A stretch of 64,000 bases of DNA from Viridibacterium silvisoli (GCF_036017035.1 NZ_JAYXHS010000002.1:186001-250000), one strand, 5' to 3'; positions 24,854-33,989 are shown, counted from the first letter of the stretch. Translations and numbers: made by a program. Notes: generated by a model not told the origin, from the letters alone.

Positions 24854-26445
24854 TGTCGATTGGCACACGCTCCACACAGGAAGTCCGCGAGGCGCTGATC
24901 GCGCGTCGCGAGATCGCATTGCTCGACGTGCGCGAGGAAGATCCACACGCACAGGCGCATCCCTTGTTCGCGGCAAACCTGCCGCTGTCGCTCCTTGACC
25001 TCGACGCCTATGCGCGTCTGCCGCGGCGCAATGTGCCTATCGTCGTGCTTGATGACGGCGAAGGCCTCGCGCCGCGCGCTGCTGAGCGTCTGGTGCAGCT
25101 TGGCTACACCGATGTGAGTCTGCTCGATGGCGGCCTCGCCGGTTGGCGCGCAGCAGGCGGCGAGATATTTCGCGACGTGAACGTGCCGAGCAAGTCCTTC
25201 GGCGAGCTCGTGGAATCCGTTCGGCATACGCCATCGCTTTCCGCTGAAGAAGTGCAGGCGCTGATCGACAGCAAGGCCGATGTGGTCGTGGTCGATGCGC
25301 GCCGCTTCGACGAATACAACACCATGAGCATCCCGAGCGGCATCAGCGTGCCGGGCGCGGAGCTGGCGCTACGCATTCGCGATATCGCGCCGAACCCTGC
25401 GACGCGCGTCATCGTCAATTGTGCGGGCCGCACGCGCAGCATCATCGGTACGCAGTCGCTGGTGAACAACGAGATTCCGAATCCCGTATCAGCACTACGC
25501 AACGGCACAATCGGCTGGACGCTTGCCGGACAGAAGCTCGAGCACGGACAGCAACGTCGCTTCGGTGAAGTCTCCGCCGATAATCATCAGGTCGCTGCAC
25601 ACAAGGCACGTTCGCTCGCTGATCGCGCAGGCGTGCTGCGCGCAAGCCTCGGCAAGCTCGAACGCTGGCGCGCGGAGACCGAACGCAGCCTGTACCTGTT
25701 CGATGTACGCACGCCGGAAGAGTACGCAGCAGGTCATCTGCCGGGATTCCTGTCGACGCCCGGCGGCCAGCTTGTGCAGGAGACCGAGATGGTCGCACCG
25801 GTACGTGGTGCGCGCATCGTGCTCGTCGACACCGACGGCGTGCGTGCCAACATGACGGCGTCGTGGCTCGCACAGATGAACTGGGACGTGCACGTGCTCG
25901 ACGAGGTCAACGCGGCACTATTCAACGTGACAGGTGCTTCTCCACGCAGCCTGCCGGACGAAGCTGACGTGACCAGTGTCGCGACAGTCGGCGCTGGCAA
26001 GCTGGCGACATGGCTCGACAAGGGTGAGGCCGTGGTCGTTGATCTCGGGCCGAGCGCGCAGTACGTCAAGCGTCATGTACCCGGCGCATGGTTCGTGCTG
26101 CGCTCGCAACTGGCGGAAGGCATCCAGCGCGTACGCAAGGCACCGCGTGTGGTGCTGACGTCCACCGACCCGGAGCTCGCATGCTTCGCTGCGCGCGATC
26201 TGAAGGCTTCGGGCGGGCATCAGGATGTGCATGTACTCGAAGGTGGCAATGCCGCGTGGTTCGCGGCTGGTCTGCCGACGGAAAGCGGAGAGGCGCGTCT
26301 CGCATCACCGCGCATCGACCGCTATCGCCGCCCCTATGAAGGCACCGACAACGCAGCCGAAGCGATGCAGGCCTACCTCGACTGGGAGTACGGCCTTGTG
26401 GAGCAGCTCGGGCGCGACGGCACGCACGGCTTCCGCGTGATCTGA
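24853..26445 (+). CDS. Multidomain rhodanese-like sulfurtransferase
   Basis: A 530-residue protein built from four rhodanese modules (about residues 5-103, 125-232, 265-355, 378-475). Only the second has an active-site loop with cysteine, Cys190 in NCAGRTRS. The corresponding loops of modules 1 (VLDDGEGLA), 3 (LVDTDGVRA) and 4 (LTSTDPELA) carry Asp or Thr instead, so three modules are probably structural or ligand-binding. No signal peptide, hence cytoplasmic. Coupled to the SsuA-like gene. It likely carries sulfane sulfur or processes thiosulfate-like intermediates from the imported compound (inference). Confidence 0.87.
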   Translation: MSIGTRSTQEVREALIARREIALLDVREEDPHAQAHPLFAANLPLSLLDLDAYARLPRRNVPIVVLDDGEGLAPRAAERLVQLGYTDVSLLDGGLAGWRAAGGEIFRDVNVPSKSFGELVESVRHTPSLSAEEVQALIDSKADVVVVDARRFDEYNTMSIPSGISVPGAELALRIRDIAPNPATRVIVNCAGRTRSIIGTQSLVNNEIPNPVSALRNGTIGWTLAGQKLEHGQQRRFGEVSADNHQVAAHKARSLADRAGVLRASLGKLERWRAETERSLYLFDVRTPEEYAAGHLPGFLSTPGGQLVQETEMVAPVRGARIVLVDTDGVRANMTASWLAQMNWDVHVLDEVNAALFNVTGASPRSLPDEADVTSVATVGAGKLATWLDKGEAVVVDLGPSAQYVKRHVPGAWFVLRSQLAEGIQRVRKAPRVVLTSTDPELACFAARDLKASGGHQDVHVLEGGNAAWFAAGLPTESGEARLASPRIDRYRRPYEGTDNAAEAMQAYLDWEYGLVEQLGRDGTHGFRVI

Positions 26446-26465
26446 CGAGCTGAGTAGGGCAGGGC

Positions 26466-26493
26466 GACGAGCGTGCGGTGACGCGCGCTCGTC
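26466..26493. terminator. Strong hairpin behind the rhodanese gene
   Basis: A 12-bp stem (GACGAGCGTGCG and its partner, one G-U pair) closed by a GTGA tetraloop of the GNRA type, 20 bp after the rhodanese stop. No T-run follows, so termination would need help; mRNA 3'-end protection is an alternative. Confidence 0.45.
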
Positions 26494-26676
26494 CGCAATC
26501 ATCTGCACCGGCTGATCGCACACATGCGTCGACGCTTGCACCGCGAGCGGATGCGCTCGATCGCGGTGCTTATGAACGCTTATGAAAATTCCTGCTGGCT
26601 AATGGATATCTAGTTAGTTAGGAATGGCCGGAGGTTCTTGTACCTTCTGGGCCATCAAAAGTAGAGGTAACAGGGA

Positions 26677-27273
26677 ATGGCTATTGTTGTTGCGTTGGCA
26701 GGTAGTCCCAGCGCGAAGTCGCGATCCAGCGGCTTGCTCAAGCGTGGTATCGAGTTGCTTGTTGAGTCGGGCGTCACTGTCCAGCAGTTCTCGCTCACCG
26801 ATTTCGTCGCGGAAGATCTGATCTATGGGCGCTTCGACAGCCCCGCCGTGCAGGCCTTCAATAACGCGGTCAAGCACGCCGATGGCCTGCTGATCGCCAG
26901 CCCGGTTTACAAGGCCGCCTACAGCGGTGGCCTGAAGACGCTGATCGATCTGTTGCCCGAGCACGGCCTGGCCGGCAAAGTGGCGCTCAATCTCGCTACC
27001 GGTGGCAGCGCAGCTTTCACCCTGTCGCTCGATCATGCACTGCTGCCCGTACTCAACTCGCTCAAGATCAAATTCCAGGTCGGCGGCGTTTTCGCAACGG
27101 ACCGAGACGTCGCCTGGCAAGTGGACGGCAGCTTCCACGTCGCACCTGATACCGAGGAACGTCTGCGCCTCGCCATCAACTCTTTCGTCAGCTATCTGCC
27201 ACATCCGCTGAGCGCAGAGTTGGCACCCGGCAGACTGGTCGAGCAGATCCGCCAGGGGCGTATCAGCGTTTGA
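26677..27273 (+). CDS. ssuE: NADPH-dependent FMN reductase SsuE
   Basis: A 198-residue flavodoxin-fold reductase of the SsuE type: MAIVVALAGSPSAKSRSSGL at the start, DGLLIASPVYKAAYSGGLKT in the middle and LATGGSAAFTLSLDHALLP after it. It supplies FMNH2 to the SsuD-like and DszA-like monooxygenases encoded in this window. A GAGG sequence precedes the ATG. It stands alone after a 231-bp gap behind the rhodanese gene and is closed by a bidirectional terminator. Very typical of the family in length and motifs. Confidence 0.92.
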   Translation: MAIVVALAGSPSAKSRSSGLLKRGIELLVESGVTVQQFSLTDFVAEDLIYGRFDSPAVQAFNNAVKHADGLLIASPVYKAAYSGGLKTLIDLLPEHGLAGKVALNLATGGSAAFTLSLDHALLPVLNSLKIKFQVGGVFATDRDVAWQVDGSFHVAPDTEERLRLAINSFVSYLPHPLSAELAPGRLVEQIRQGRISV

Positions 27274-27303
27274 TGTTGTAGTGCCCGGCGACGCGCCAAA
27301 GAA

Positions 27304-27333
27304 AAAGGACCTGGCCTTGCGGTCAGGTCCTTT
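27304..27333. terminator. Bidirectional rho-independent terminator between ssuE and the tRNA
   Basis: AAAGGACCTG paired with CAGGTCCTTT around a short loop, with A-rich and T-rich flanks. It can end ssuE transcripts rightward and rpoD-tRNA transcripts leftward. Confidence 0.85.
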
Positions 27334-27339
27334 CTTTAT

Positions 27340-27418
<79 letters not shown>

Positions 27419-27492
27419 TTGATGCCTTTGTCATCGTGGATAGTGCTCACGGTGCTCAAGGCATCTTGAAACTTCAGGCTACTTGGACCCGA

Positions 27493-29457
27493 TTAGCCCT
27501 CGCCGTCGAGGAAGCTGCGCAGCTTTTCCGAACGGCTTGGGTGACGCAGCTTGCGCAGCGCCTTGGCTTCGATCTGGCGGATACGTTCGCGCGTGACGTC
27601 GAATTGCTTGCCGACTTCTTCCAGCGTGTGGTCGGTGTTCATTTCGATGCCGAAGCGCATGCGCAGGACCTTGGCTTCGCGCGGTGTGAGCGAGTCGAGG
27701 ATTTCCTTGGTGGTGTCTTTCAACGAGGAGTACAGCGCGGCGTCGCCAGGCGACAGCGTTGCGGTGTCTTCGATGAAGTCGCCCAAATGCGAGTCGTCGT
27801 CGTCGCCGATCGGCGTTTCCATGGAGATCGGCTCTTTGCTGATCTTCAGGATCTTGCGGATCTTGTCTTCCGGCATTTCCATCTTGACGGCCAGCGTTGC
27901 TGGATCCGGTTCTGCGCCGGTTTCCTGCAGGATCTGACGCGAGATGCGGTTCATCTTGTTGATCGTTTCGATCATGTGAACCGGGATACGGATGGTGCGT
28001 GCCTGGTCGGCGATCGAACGCGTGATGGCCTGACGGATCCACCACGTTGCGTACGTGGAGAATTTGTAGCCGCGACGGTACTCGAACTTGTCCACCGCTT
28101 TCATTAGGCCGATATTGCCTTCCTGGATCAGGTCGAGGAACTGCAGACCGCGGTTCGTGTATTTCTTGGCGATCGAGATCACGAGACGCAGGTTGGCCTC
28201 GGTCATTTCACGCTTGGCGCGGCGCATCTTCGCTTCACCCGTGGACATCTGCTTGTTGATGTCCTTGAGTTCCTTCAGCGAGATCTGGATGCGATCCTGC
28301 AGGTCGATGAGCTTCTGTTGCTCTTCGAGAATGGCAGGCTGCATGCGCATGATGGTTGTGATGTTCGCCGTATTGCTGGCGATTTCACCCTTCAACCAAT
28401 CCATATTGGTTTCGTTGCCAGGGAACGACTTGATGAAATGCTGACGCGACATGCCGGAGCGGTCGACGCAGAGTTCGAGAATCTTGCGCTCGTGCTTGCG
28501 GACGTTTTCCACCATGTGACGCACGGAGTCGCACAGGCTTTCCGTGACACGCGCGGTGAAGCGGATGTTCAGTAGTTCGCCACAGATCTGATCGTGGGTC
28601 TTCTGGTAGGTCTTGTCCTGCGTGCCCTTCTTGGTGAGGGCCGTGATCATCTTGGCGTAGAGGCCCTTGATGACTTCGAAGCGCTCGAGTGCGTCGGTCT
28701 TGAGTTGCAGGAGCGATGCTGACAGGGCGCCAGCGCCACCGTCGTCGTCTTCCTCTTCTTCCTCTTCTTCGGCTTCTTCGTCGACTTCCTCTGGCTCCGG
28801 CGCAGCTTCTTCAACCGCGTTCGGGTCGATCAGGCCGTCGATGAGCTCGTCGATGCGCATCTCTTCACGCGCGACCTTGTCGGCCATGGCGAGGATTTCG
28901 GCGATCGTCGTCGGGCAGGCGGAAATCGCCATGACCATGTGCTTGAGACCGTCTTCGATACGCTTGGCGATTTCGATTTCGCCTTCGCGCGTCAGCAGCT
29001 CGACCGTGCCCATTTCGCGCATGTACATGCGCACCGGGTCGGTCGTACGACCGAACTCGGAGTCGACGGTGGAGAGGGCCTGCTCGGCTTCGGCTTCGAC
29101 TTCTTCGTCAACGACTGCAGTGGCTACGCCATCGGTGAGCAGCAGATCTTCAGCAGCAGGTGCTTCGTCGAAGACCTTGATGCCCATGTCATTGAAGGTC
29201 GAGATGATCGATTCGATCTGCTCGGCATCCACCATCTCGTCGGGGAGATGGTCATTGACTTCAGCGTACGTCAGGTACCCGCGGTCCTTGCCCAGCGCAA
29301 TGAGTGTCTTCAGGCGGGTACGGCGGACTTCTGCATCATCGCCATTCGCGACGAGGTCCGCGGCAATGCGCAGTTCTTTCTTCTCTTTCGCTTTCGACGT
29401 TTTTGCTTTGGGAATAGCTTTGGGGGCTACTGTGGCGGAGGCTTTTTCCTTGGCCAT
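27493..29457 (-). CDS. rpoD: RNA polymerase sigma-70 factor RpoD
   Basis: The 654-residue housekeeping sigma factor. Region 1.1 lies in the first 100 residues, region 1.2 at TDPVRMYMREMGTVELLT, a strongly acidic run of Glu/Asp at about residues 225-245 is in the non-conserved region, region 2 is at YKFSTYATWWIRQAITRSIA, and region 4 at TLEEVGKQFDVTRERIRQIE. Core RNA polymerase binding and recognition of -10/-35 elements follow from the family. Last protein gene of the rpsU-yqeY-dnaG-rpoD block, with its own likely promoter inside the dnaG end. Confidence 0.97.
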   Translation of the reverse strand: MAKEKASATVAPKAIPKAKTSKAKEKKELRIAADLVANGDDAEVRRTRLKTLIALGKDRGYLTYAEVNDHLPDEMVDAEQIESIISTFNDMGIKVFDEAPAAEDLLLTDGVATAVVDEEVEAEAEQALSTVDSEFGRTTDPVRMYMREMGTVELLTREGEIEIAKRIEDGLKHMVMAISACPTTIAEILAMADKVAREEMRIDELIDGLIDPNAVEEAAPEPEEVDEEAEEEEEEEDDDGGAGALSASLLQLKTDALERFEVIKGLYAKMITALTKKGTQDKTYQKTHDQICGELLNIRFTARVTESLCDSVRHMVENVRKHERKILELCVDRSGMSRQHFIKSFPGNETNMDWLKGEIASNTANITTIMRMQPAILEEQQKLIDLQDRIQISLKELKDINKQMSTGEAKMRRAKREMTEANLRLVISIAKKYTNRGLQFLDLIQEGNIGLMKAVDKFEYRRGYKFSTYATWWIRQAITRSIADQARTIRIPVHMIETINKMNRISRQILQETGAEPDPATLAVKMEMPEDKIRKILKISKEPISMETPIGDDDDSHLGDFIEDTATLSPGDAALYSSLKDTTKEILDSLTPREAKVLRMRFGIEMNTDHTLEEVGKQFDVTRERIRQIEAKALRKLRHPSRSEKLRSFLDGEG

Positions 29458-29538
29458 GCGGGTCCTCTGGGCGTGCGCTCAGGTCAAGTCTGAGTAACGG
29501 GCTCTCAGAACGATTGAGGGTGAGCAGGGAAACAGATA

Positions 29539-29568
29539 AGTATATGTTAGACAGGGGGTTTCTGTCCA
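29539..29568 (-). promoter_or_regulatory. Candidate sigma-70 promoter of rpoD
   Basis: TGGACA, 18 nt, then TATACT, read leftward, about 80 bp upstream of the rpoD start and overlapping the last codons of dnaG. Internal promoters ahead of rpoD are known from other proteobacteria. Found by eye only. Confidence 0.45.
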
Positions 29569-31310
29569 GACTTGAGCGCCTGTTTCTGTAGCAGGAGCTC
29601 AGTAAGGTGGCGTTTTTCGTCGGGGCCCAGGTTGCCTGCCACGGCGCGCTGGGTCAGGTTTTCGATCTCGCGTTCCACCGCATTGCGACGCAGGGTGCGC
29701 AAGGTGTCGGCCAGCACGACGCTAGCCTCGTCATCGCCCACGTGTTCTTCGTCGGACGTGGTCAGCAGGTCGGCGATGAGGTTGCGACGCCCGGCATCGG
29801 TCTGGCTGTCGAACAGGGCAGTCAGGGAAAAGACCCCGCCGGATTGCGCGCGTTCGCAAAACAATTGCAACACTTCGCGCTCGGTGTCGTCCGTCATCAG
29901 CAGGTCGGCATCTTCAGGCACTTGCTCGCATAGATGGGGGCGGGAGCACAGGAGGCGTAGCAGTTGGCGTGTCGAGGTAACCACGCGCTGACGCTCCAGG
30001 CGGCGGGGGGGCAGCTTGTTTTTCTTGTTGCCGGGCTCCATGCCGAGGGCCCGTTCGACTTCTGCGACTTCCATCTCCGCCATGTCAGCCAATGAGCGCA
30101 CGGTCTGGGCTCGCAAGATGGGCGCGGACATGCGTGGTACCCAGTCTTTGGCCTCATGCACCAGGCGGGCCCGGCCTTCGCCGCGTGACAGGTCGAGGTC
30201 GCCGCGCAGTTCGCGCAGCAGGAAGTCGGTTAGTGGCGTGGCTTCGTTCAGTGCGCGCTGGAATGCAACGAGGCCTTCCTCGCGGATGTAGCTGTCAGGA
30301 TCGTGTTCCGCAGGCAGGAACAGGAAGCGTACGGCACGGTCGTCAGCAAGATGCTCGATGCTGGCTTCAAGCGCACGTCGCGCAGCCTTGCGGCCAGCCT
30401 TGTCGCCGTCGAAACAAAACACCACTCGCTCGGCCTGGCGGAAAAGCTTCTGTATGTGTGTGGCGGTGGTGGCCGTACCGAGCGTGGCCACGGCCGAGCC
30501 GAAGCCGAACTGGGCGAGGGCGACGACGTCCATGTAGCCCTCGGTCACGACGACTGTATTGCTCTCGCGGATCGACTGCCGCGCCTGATGCAGCCCGTAA
30601 AGCTCGCGGCCTTTTTCGAACAGCGGGGTTTCGGGCGAATTCAGGTATTTCGGCTCGCCCTGGCCGAGAACACGACCGCCGAAGCCGATGATGTTGCCGC
30701 GCTGATCGTGGATCGGAAACATCACGCGATCACGGAAGCGATCGTAGCGACGGCTGGTGTCGTTGGTAATGACCAGGCCACCTTCGACGAGCGCCTGTTG
30801 TTCATACTGCTCGCCGAACACGCTGCGCAGACCCTGCCAGCCTTCGGGCGCATAGCCGATGCCGTAGCGTGCGGCGATTTCGCCCGTCAGGCCGCGGCTT
30901 TTCAGGTAATCGATGGCTTTCGGCGACTGCTTGAGCTGTTCGCGATAGAACTTCGCGGCGCGCGCCGTGATTTCCAGCAGGGACTGGCTTTGCGCCTGCT
31001 TTTGCGGGTCCGGGCGCTCGTCTTCGGGAACGGTCAGTCCGACCTGTTGTGCAAGCTCACGAATGGCGTCCGGAAAGGATGCCCCCGCATATTCCATGAG
31101 GAAGCCGATCGCGGTGCCGTGCGCGCCACAACCGAAGCAGTGATAGAACTGCTTGGTCGGGCTGACCGTGAAGCTCGGCGATTTTTCGTTATGGAACGGG
31201 CAGCAGGCAGAGTAGTTCGCGCCGCCTTTTTTCAGCGGCACGTGACGCTCGATGAGATCGACGATGTCGACCCGCGCCAGCACTTCCTGGACGAATGACT
31301 CCGGGATCAT
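29547..31310 (-). CDS. dnaG: DNA primase DnaG
   Basis: A 587-residue primase that lays RNA primers at the replication fork. The CHC2 zinc finger is visible near the N-terminus (CCPFHNEKSPSFTVS, then FYHCFGCGAHG), the TOPRIM core has VVVTEGYMDVVALAQFG and VVFCFDGDKAGRKAARRA, and the C-terminal helicase-binding domain covers roughly the last 150 residues. Length is normal. It is 19 bp behind yqeY in the macromolecular-synthesis block. Confidence 0.97.
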   Translation of the reverse strand: MIPESFVQEVLARVDIVDLIERHVPLKKGGANYSACCPFHNEKSPSFTVSPTKQFYHCFGCGAHGTAIGFLMEYAGASFPDAIRELAQQVGLTVPEDERPDPQKQAQSQSLLEITARAAKFYREQLKQSPKAIDYLKSRGLTGEIAARYGIGYAPEGWQGLRSVFGEQYEQQALVEGGLVITNDTSRRYDRFRDRVMFPIHDQRGNIIGFGGRVLGQGEPKYLNSPETPLFEKGRELYGLHQARQSIRESNTVVVTEGYMDVVALAQFGFGSAVATLGTATTATHIQKLFRQAERVVFCFDGDKAGRKAARRALEASIEHLADDRAVRFLFLPAEHDPDSYIREEGLVAFQRALNEATPLTDFLLRELRGDLDLSRGEGRARLVHEAKDWVPRMSAPILRAQTVRSLADMAEMEVAEVERALGMEPGNKKNKLPPRRLERQRVVTSTRQLLRLLCSRPHLCEQVPEDADLLMTDDTEREVLQLFCERAQSGGVFSLTALFDSQTDAGRRNLIADLLTTSDEEHVGDDEASVVLADTLRTLRRNAVEREIENLTQRAVAGNLGPDEKRHLTELLLQKQALKSGQKPPV

Positions 31311-31329
31311 TCCCGCGCTGCCTTCAGGC

Positions 31330-31776
31330 TTACTTTGCGAGCGCGGCTTTGATCTTGGCCGACACTTGTGCCATGTCGGCGCGGCCAGCCAGCCGCGGCT
31401 TCAGTGCTGCCATCATCTTGCCCATATCTGCCGGGCCGGCAGCGCCGGTTTCGGCGATGGCGGCTTGTACAGCCGCGTCGATTTCGGCTTCTGACAGGCC
31501 GGCAGGCATATAGGCCGACAGTACTTCGATCTCCTGGCGCTCGACTGCGGCCAGGTCTTCGCGCTTGGCGGCTTCGTACTGCGTTACCGAGTCGCGGCGT
31601 TGCTTGAGCAGCTTGTCGATGATGGCAAGGGTCATTGCGTCATCAAGCACTACACGCTCGTCGACCTCTTTTTGTTTGATTGCCGCGAGCAACAGGCGGA
31701 TGGCAGACAGGCGCACGGCTTCCTTGGCGCGCATGGCTGTCTTCATGTCTTCGGTAATACGTTCCTTTAGGGACAT
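31330..31776 (-). CDS. yqeY: GatB/YqeY-domain protein
   Basis: A 148-residue helical protein with the YqeY hallmarks MSLKERITEDMKTAMRAKE, RLSAIRLLLAAIKQKEVDER and MGKMMAALKPRLAGRADM. The C-terminal half resembles the tRNA-binding tail domain of GatB. Its function is not settled. It sits between rpsU and dnaG, as in many betaproteobacteria, and follows an attenuator-like hairpin behind rpsU. Confidence 0.92.
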   Translation of the reverse strand: MSLKERITEDMKTAMRAKEAVRLSAIRLLLAAIKQKEVDERVVLDDAMTLAIIDKLLKQRRDSVTQYEAAKREDLAAVERQEIEVLSAYMPAGLSEAEIDAAVQAAIAETGAAGPADMGKMMAALKPRLAGRADMAQVSAKIKAALAK

Positions 31777-31826
31777 GGCGAATTTCCAGAAGGTCAGAAC
31801 GTGAGTCAGGAGCTTTAAATAACAAA

Positions 31827-31852
31827 ACCCGGCCGCCCAAAGGGCGCCGGGT
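31827..31852 (-). terminator. Terminator/attenuator between rpsU and yqeY
   Basis: An 11-bp GC-rich stem (ACCCGGCGCCC with GGGCGGCCGGGT, one bulge) with a TTT loop, followed leftward by TTTTGTTATTT. It probably reduces read-through from rpsU into yqeY-dnaG-rpoD, matching the high demand for S21 over primase. Confidence 0.75.
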
Positions 31853-31893
31853 CATGCTTAAGCCTTGCTTGTCGCGCCTTGAGGCGCGGCCAA

Positions 31894-32106
31894 TCAGAAC
31901 AGCTTCGGCGGCAGGGTCTGGCTGCGCAGGCGCTTGTGCAGGCGCTTCACGGCAGCAGCCTTCTTGCGCTTGCGCTCGGAAGTTGGCTTTTCGTAGAACT
32001 CACGTGCGCGCAGGTCGGTCAGCACGCCGGACTTTTCAATCGTGCGCTTGAAGCGGCGGATGGCTACTTCGAACGGTTCGTTTTCTTTGAGACGTACACC
32101 AGGCAT
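31894..32106 (-). CDS. rpsU: 30S ribosomal protein S21
   Basis: A 70-residue, very basic protein beginning MPGVRLKENEPFEVAIRRFK and ending with the arginine/lysine-rich tail of S21. It is a small-subunit protein needed for initiation. First gene of the leftward rpsU-yqeY-dnaG-rpoD block; the 156-bp gap to divergent tsaD must hold promoters for both. Confidence 0.97.
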   Translation of the reverse strand: MPGVRLKENEPFEVAIRRFKRTIEKSGVLTDLRAREFYEKPTSERKRKKAAAVKRLHKRLRSQTLPPKLF

Positions 32107-32262
32107 TCGTCAGGTTCCTTGCTGGGTTGCTTTACTGCATTTCGGTATTGGGGTCCGGAGGCATGGTGCCTTTCCGAAGAGTCGGCGATCTTACTACGTC
32201 CTTCTGCGTTTACCAAGTCCACGAGCAAAGATTGATCAACGGAGTGTTGTAAACTCTTGCCT

Positions 32263-33297
32263 ATGAGCACGCAACATCTTGTTTTGGGTATAGAAACCTC
32301 CTGCGATGAAACCGGCATCGGTCTCTATGACCTCACCGCGCATCGCCTCGTCTCTCACCGCGTCTTCTCACAGATCGACATGCATGCCGCTTACGGCGGC
32401 GTCGTGCCGGAGCTGGCTTCGCGCGACCACGTACGGCGCATCGTGCCGCTGATTCGCGAGACCGTTGCCGCAGCAAATGCCGGGCTGCAGGATTTGAAAG
32501 CAATAGGTTATACGACCGGCCCCGGGCTGGCAGGTGCTTTGCTCGTAGGGGCGAGTGTGGCCGAAGCCCTGGCGCTGGCCTTGGGTGTTCCCGCCATTCC
32601 CGTGCATCACCTCGAAGGCCATCTCTTGTCGCCTTTGCTGGCCAGCGAGCCGCCGAGGTTTCCCTTTGTGGCTTTGCTGGTGTCTGGCGGACACACTCAG
32701 CTCATGAGCGTTACGGGTGTTGGCAAGTACAAGCTGTTGGGCGAGAGCGTGGATGACGCGGCGGGCGAGGCCTTCGACAAGACCGGCAAACTGCTTGGCC
32801 TGGGTTATCCAGGCGGTCCGGCGATGGCAAAGCTGGCTGCCCAGGGTGAGGCGGGCAAATTCAAGCTGCCGCGACCGATGCTCAGATCCGGCGATCTGCA
32901 GTTCAGCTTCAGCGGTTTGAAGACGGCCGTGCTGACAGCAACCCAACAGCCGGACTACACGACGGAGCAATCAGCCGACCTCGCAGCAGAATTCCAGGAA
33001 GCTGTAACGGATGTGTTGTGCGCCAAGGCCTTGTCGGCGCTCAAGCAGACCGGCCTGAAGCGTCTCGTCGTCGCGGGTGGGGTGGGCGCCAACAAGCGGC
33101 TGCGTGAGCAACTGGTGGCCGCCGTAACTCGGCGCGGTGGCCGCGTGTATTTCCCCGAACTGGAGTTCTGCTCCGATAACGGCGCAATGATTGCGTTGGC
33201 AACCGCGATGCGGCTCGAAGCGGGTGTTGCCGAGCAGACCACGGACGGTGCGTTTGCGATCCGTCCGCGCTGGCCACTGGATCAGGCTTTCGCCTGA
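32263..33297 (+). CDS. tsaD: tRNA N6-threonylcarbamoyladenosine transferase TsaD
   Basis: A 344-residue Kae1/TsaD protein, the catalytic subunit that attaches threonylcarbamoyl to A37 of ANN-decoding tRNAs. Visible: LGIETSCDETGIGLYD at the start, the metal ligands in HHLEGHLLSP, LLVSGGHTQLM, and the nucleotide-binding GGVGANKRLRE. The ATG of MSTQHL is taken; a TTG two codons earlier has no advantage. Its 3' end overlaps the convergent plsY end by 16 bp. Confidence 0.97.
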   Translation: MSTQHLVLGIETSCDETGIGLYDLTAHRLVSHRVFSQIDMHAAYGGVVPELASRDHVRRIVPLIRETVAAANAGLQDLKAIGYTTGPGLAGALLVGASVAEALALALGVPAIPVHHLEGHLLSPLLASEPPRFPFVALLVSGGHTQLMSVTGVGKYKLLGESVDDAAGEAFDKTGKLLGLGYPGGPAMAKLAAQGEAGKFKLPRPMLRSGDLQFSFSGLKTAVLTATQQPDYTTEQSADLAAEFQEAVTDVLCAKALSALKQTGLKRLVVAGGVGANKRLREQLVAAVTRRGGRVYFPELEFCSDNGAMIALATAMRLEAGVAEQTTDGAFAIRPRWPLDQAFA

Positions 33298-33917
33298 TCT
33301 TCTGGCTTTTTCTTCTTGCCAATCCGGCCTTCCTGGCCGGCCAGCAGCTTGCGGATATTGTCCTTGTGGCGCCAGATCAGGATGGCCGACATGATCACCA
33401 CGGCGCCGGTCCAGGTGTCGCTGTGAGTCAGCCATAGCGTCAGCGCTGGCGCGGCCACTGCAGCACTGAGCGCTGCAAGCGAGGAATAGCGCGAAACGAT
33501 TGCGACGACGAGCCAGACCCCGAGCACGGCTGCGCCGAGCCGCCAATCGATCCCCAGCAATACGCCTGCCGCGGTGGCGACGCCCTTGCCGCCTTTGAAA
33601 CGCAGGAATATCGAAAATACATGGCCGAGAAACACGGCAATGGCCACGCCGGCCAGAACCTGCATGGACAAACCAAGATCGGGAGCAAGGGCTTTTGCCA
33701 GCAAGAGGGCGATCAGGCCTTTGGCGGCATCGCCCAGCAGCGTCAGCACGGCGGCAGCCTTGTTGCCGCTGCGCAGGACATTGGTCGCCCCGGGATTGCC
33801 TGAACCATAACTGCGCGGATCGTCGAGGCCCATGAGCTTCGACACGATGACGGCGAAGGGGATGGAGCCAATAAGGAAGGCGGCGAGCAAGGCTAGAATG
33901 GGGGACGCGGTCGTCAT
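33282..33917 (-). CDS. plsY: Glycerol-3-phosphate acyltransferase PlsY
   Basis: A 211-residue membrane enzyme that acylates glycerol-3-phosphate from acyl-phosphate, the first step of phospholipid synthesis. The three PlsY cytoplasmic motifs are readable: SYGSGNPGATNVLR, FLRFKGGKGVATAAG, and WRHKDNIRKLLAG near the end. At least five helices. The start is the ATG of MTTASPILALLAAFLIGSIP; longer frames add an unrelated leader. Divergent from folB. Confidence 0.95.
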   Translation of the reverse strand: MTTASPILALLAAFLIGSIPFAVIVSKLMGLDDPRSYGSGNPGATNVLRSGNKAAAVLTLLGDAAKGLIALLLAKALAPDLGLSMQVLAGVAIAVFLGHVFSIFLRFKGGKGVATAAGVLLGIDWRLGAAVLGVWLVVAIVSRYSSLAALSAAVAAPALTLWLTHSDTWTGAVVIMSAILIWRHKDNIRKLLAGQEGRIGKKKKPEDQAKA

Positions 33918-33989
33918 TGGAGTGGCGTTCTTGTGAGAGGCCCGGCGGGCGCTGGCTGCGCAGGGTAGCAAAACACGGGGTGGCAAAGC

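Noticed and set aside
28700..28800. Acidic repeat in rpoD as contraction or error
   Set aside because: The non-conserved region between sigma regions 1.2 and 2 is generally acidic and variable; frame remains intact.
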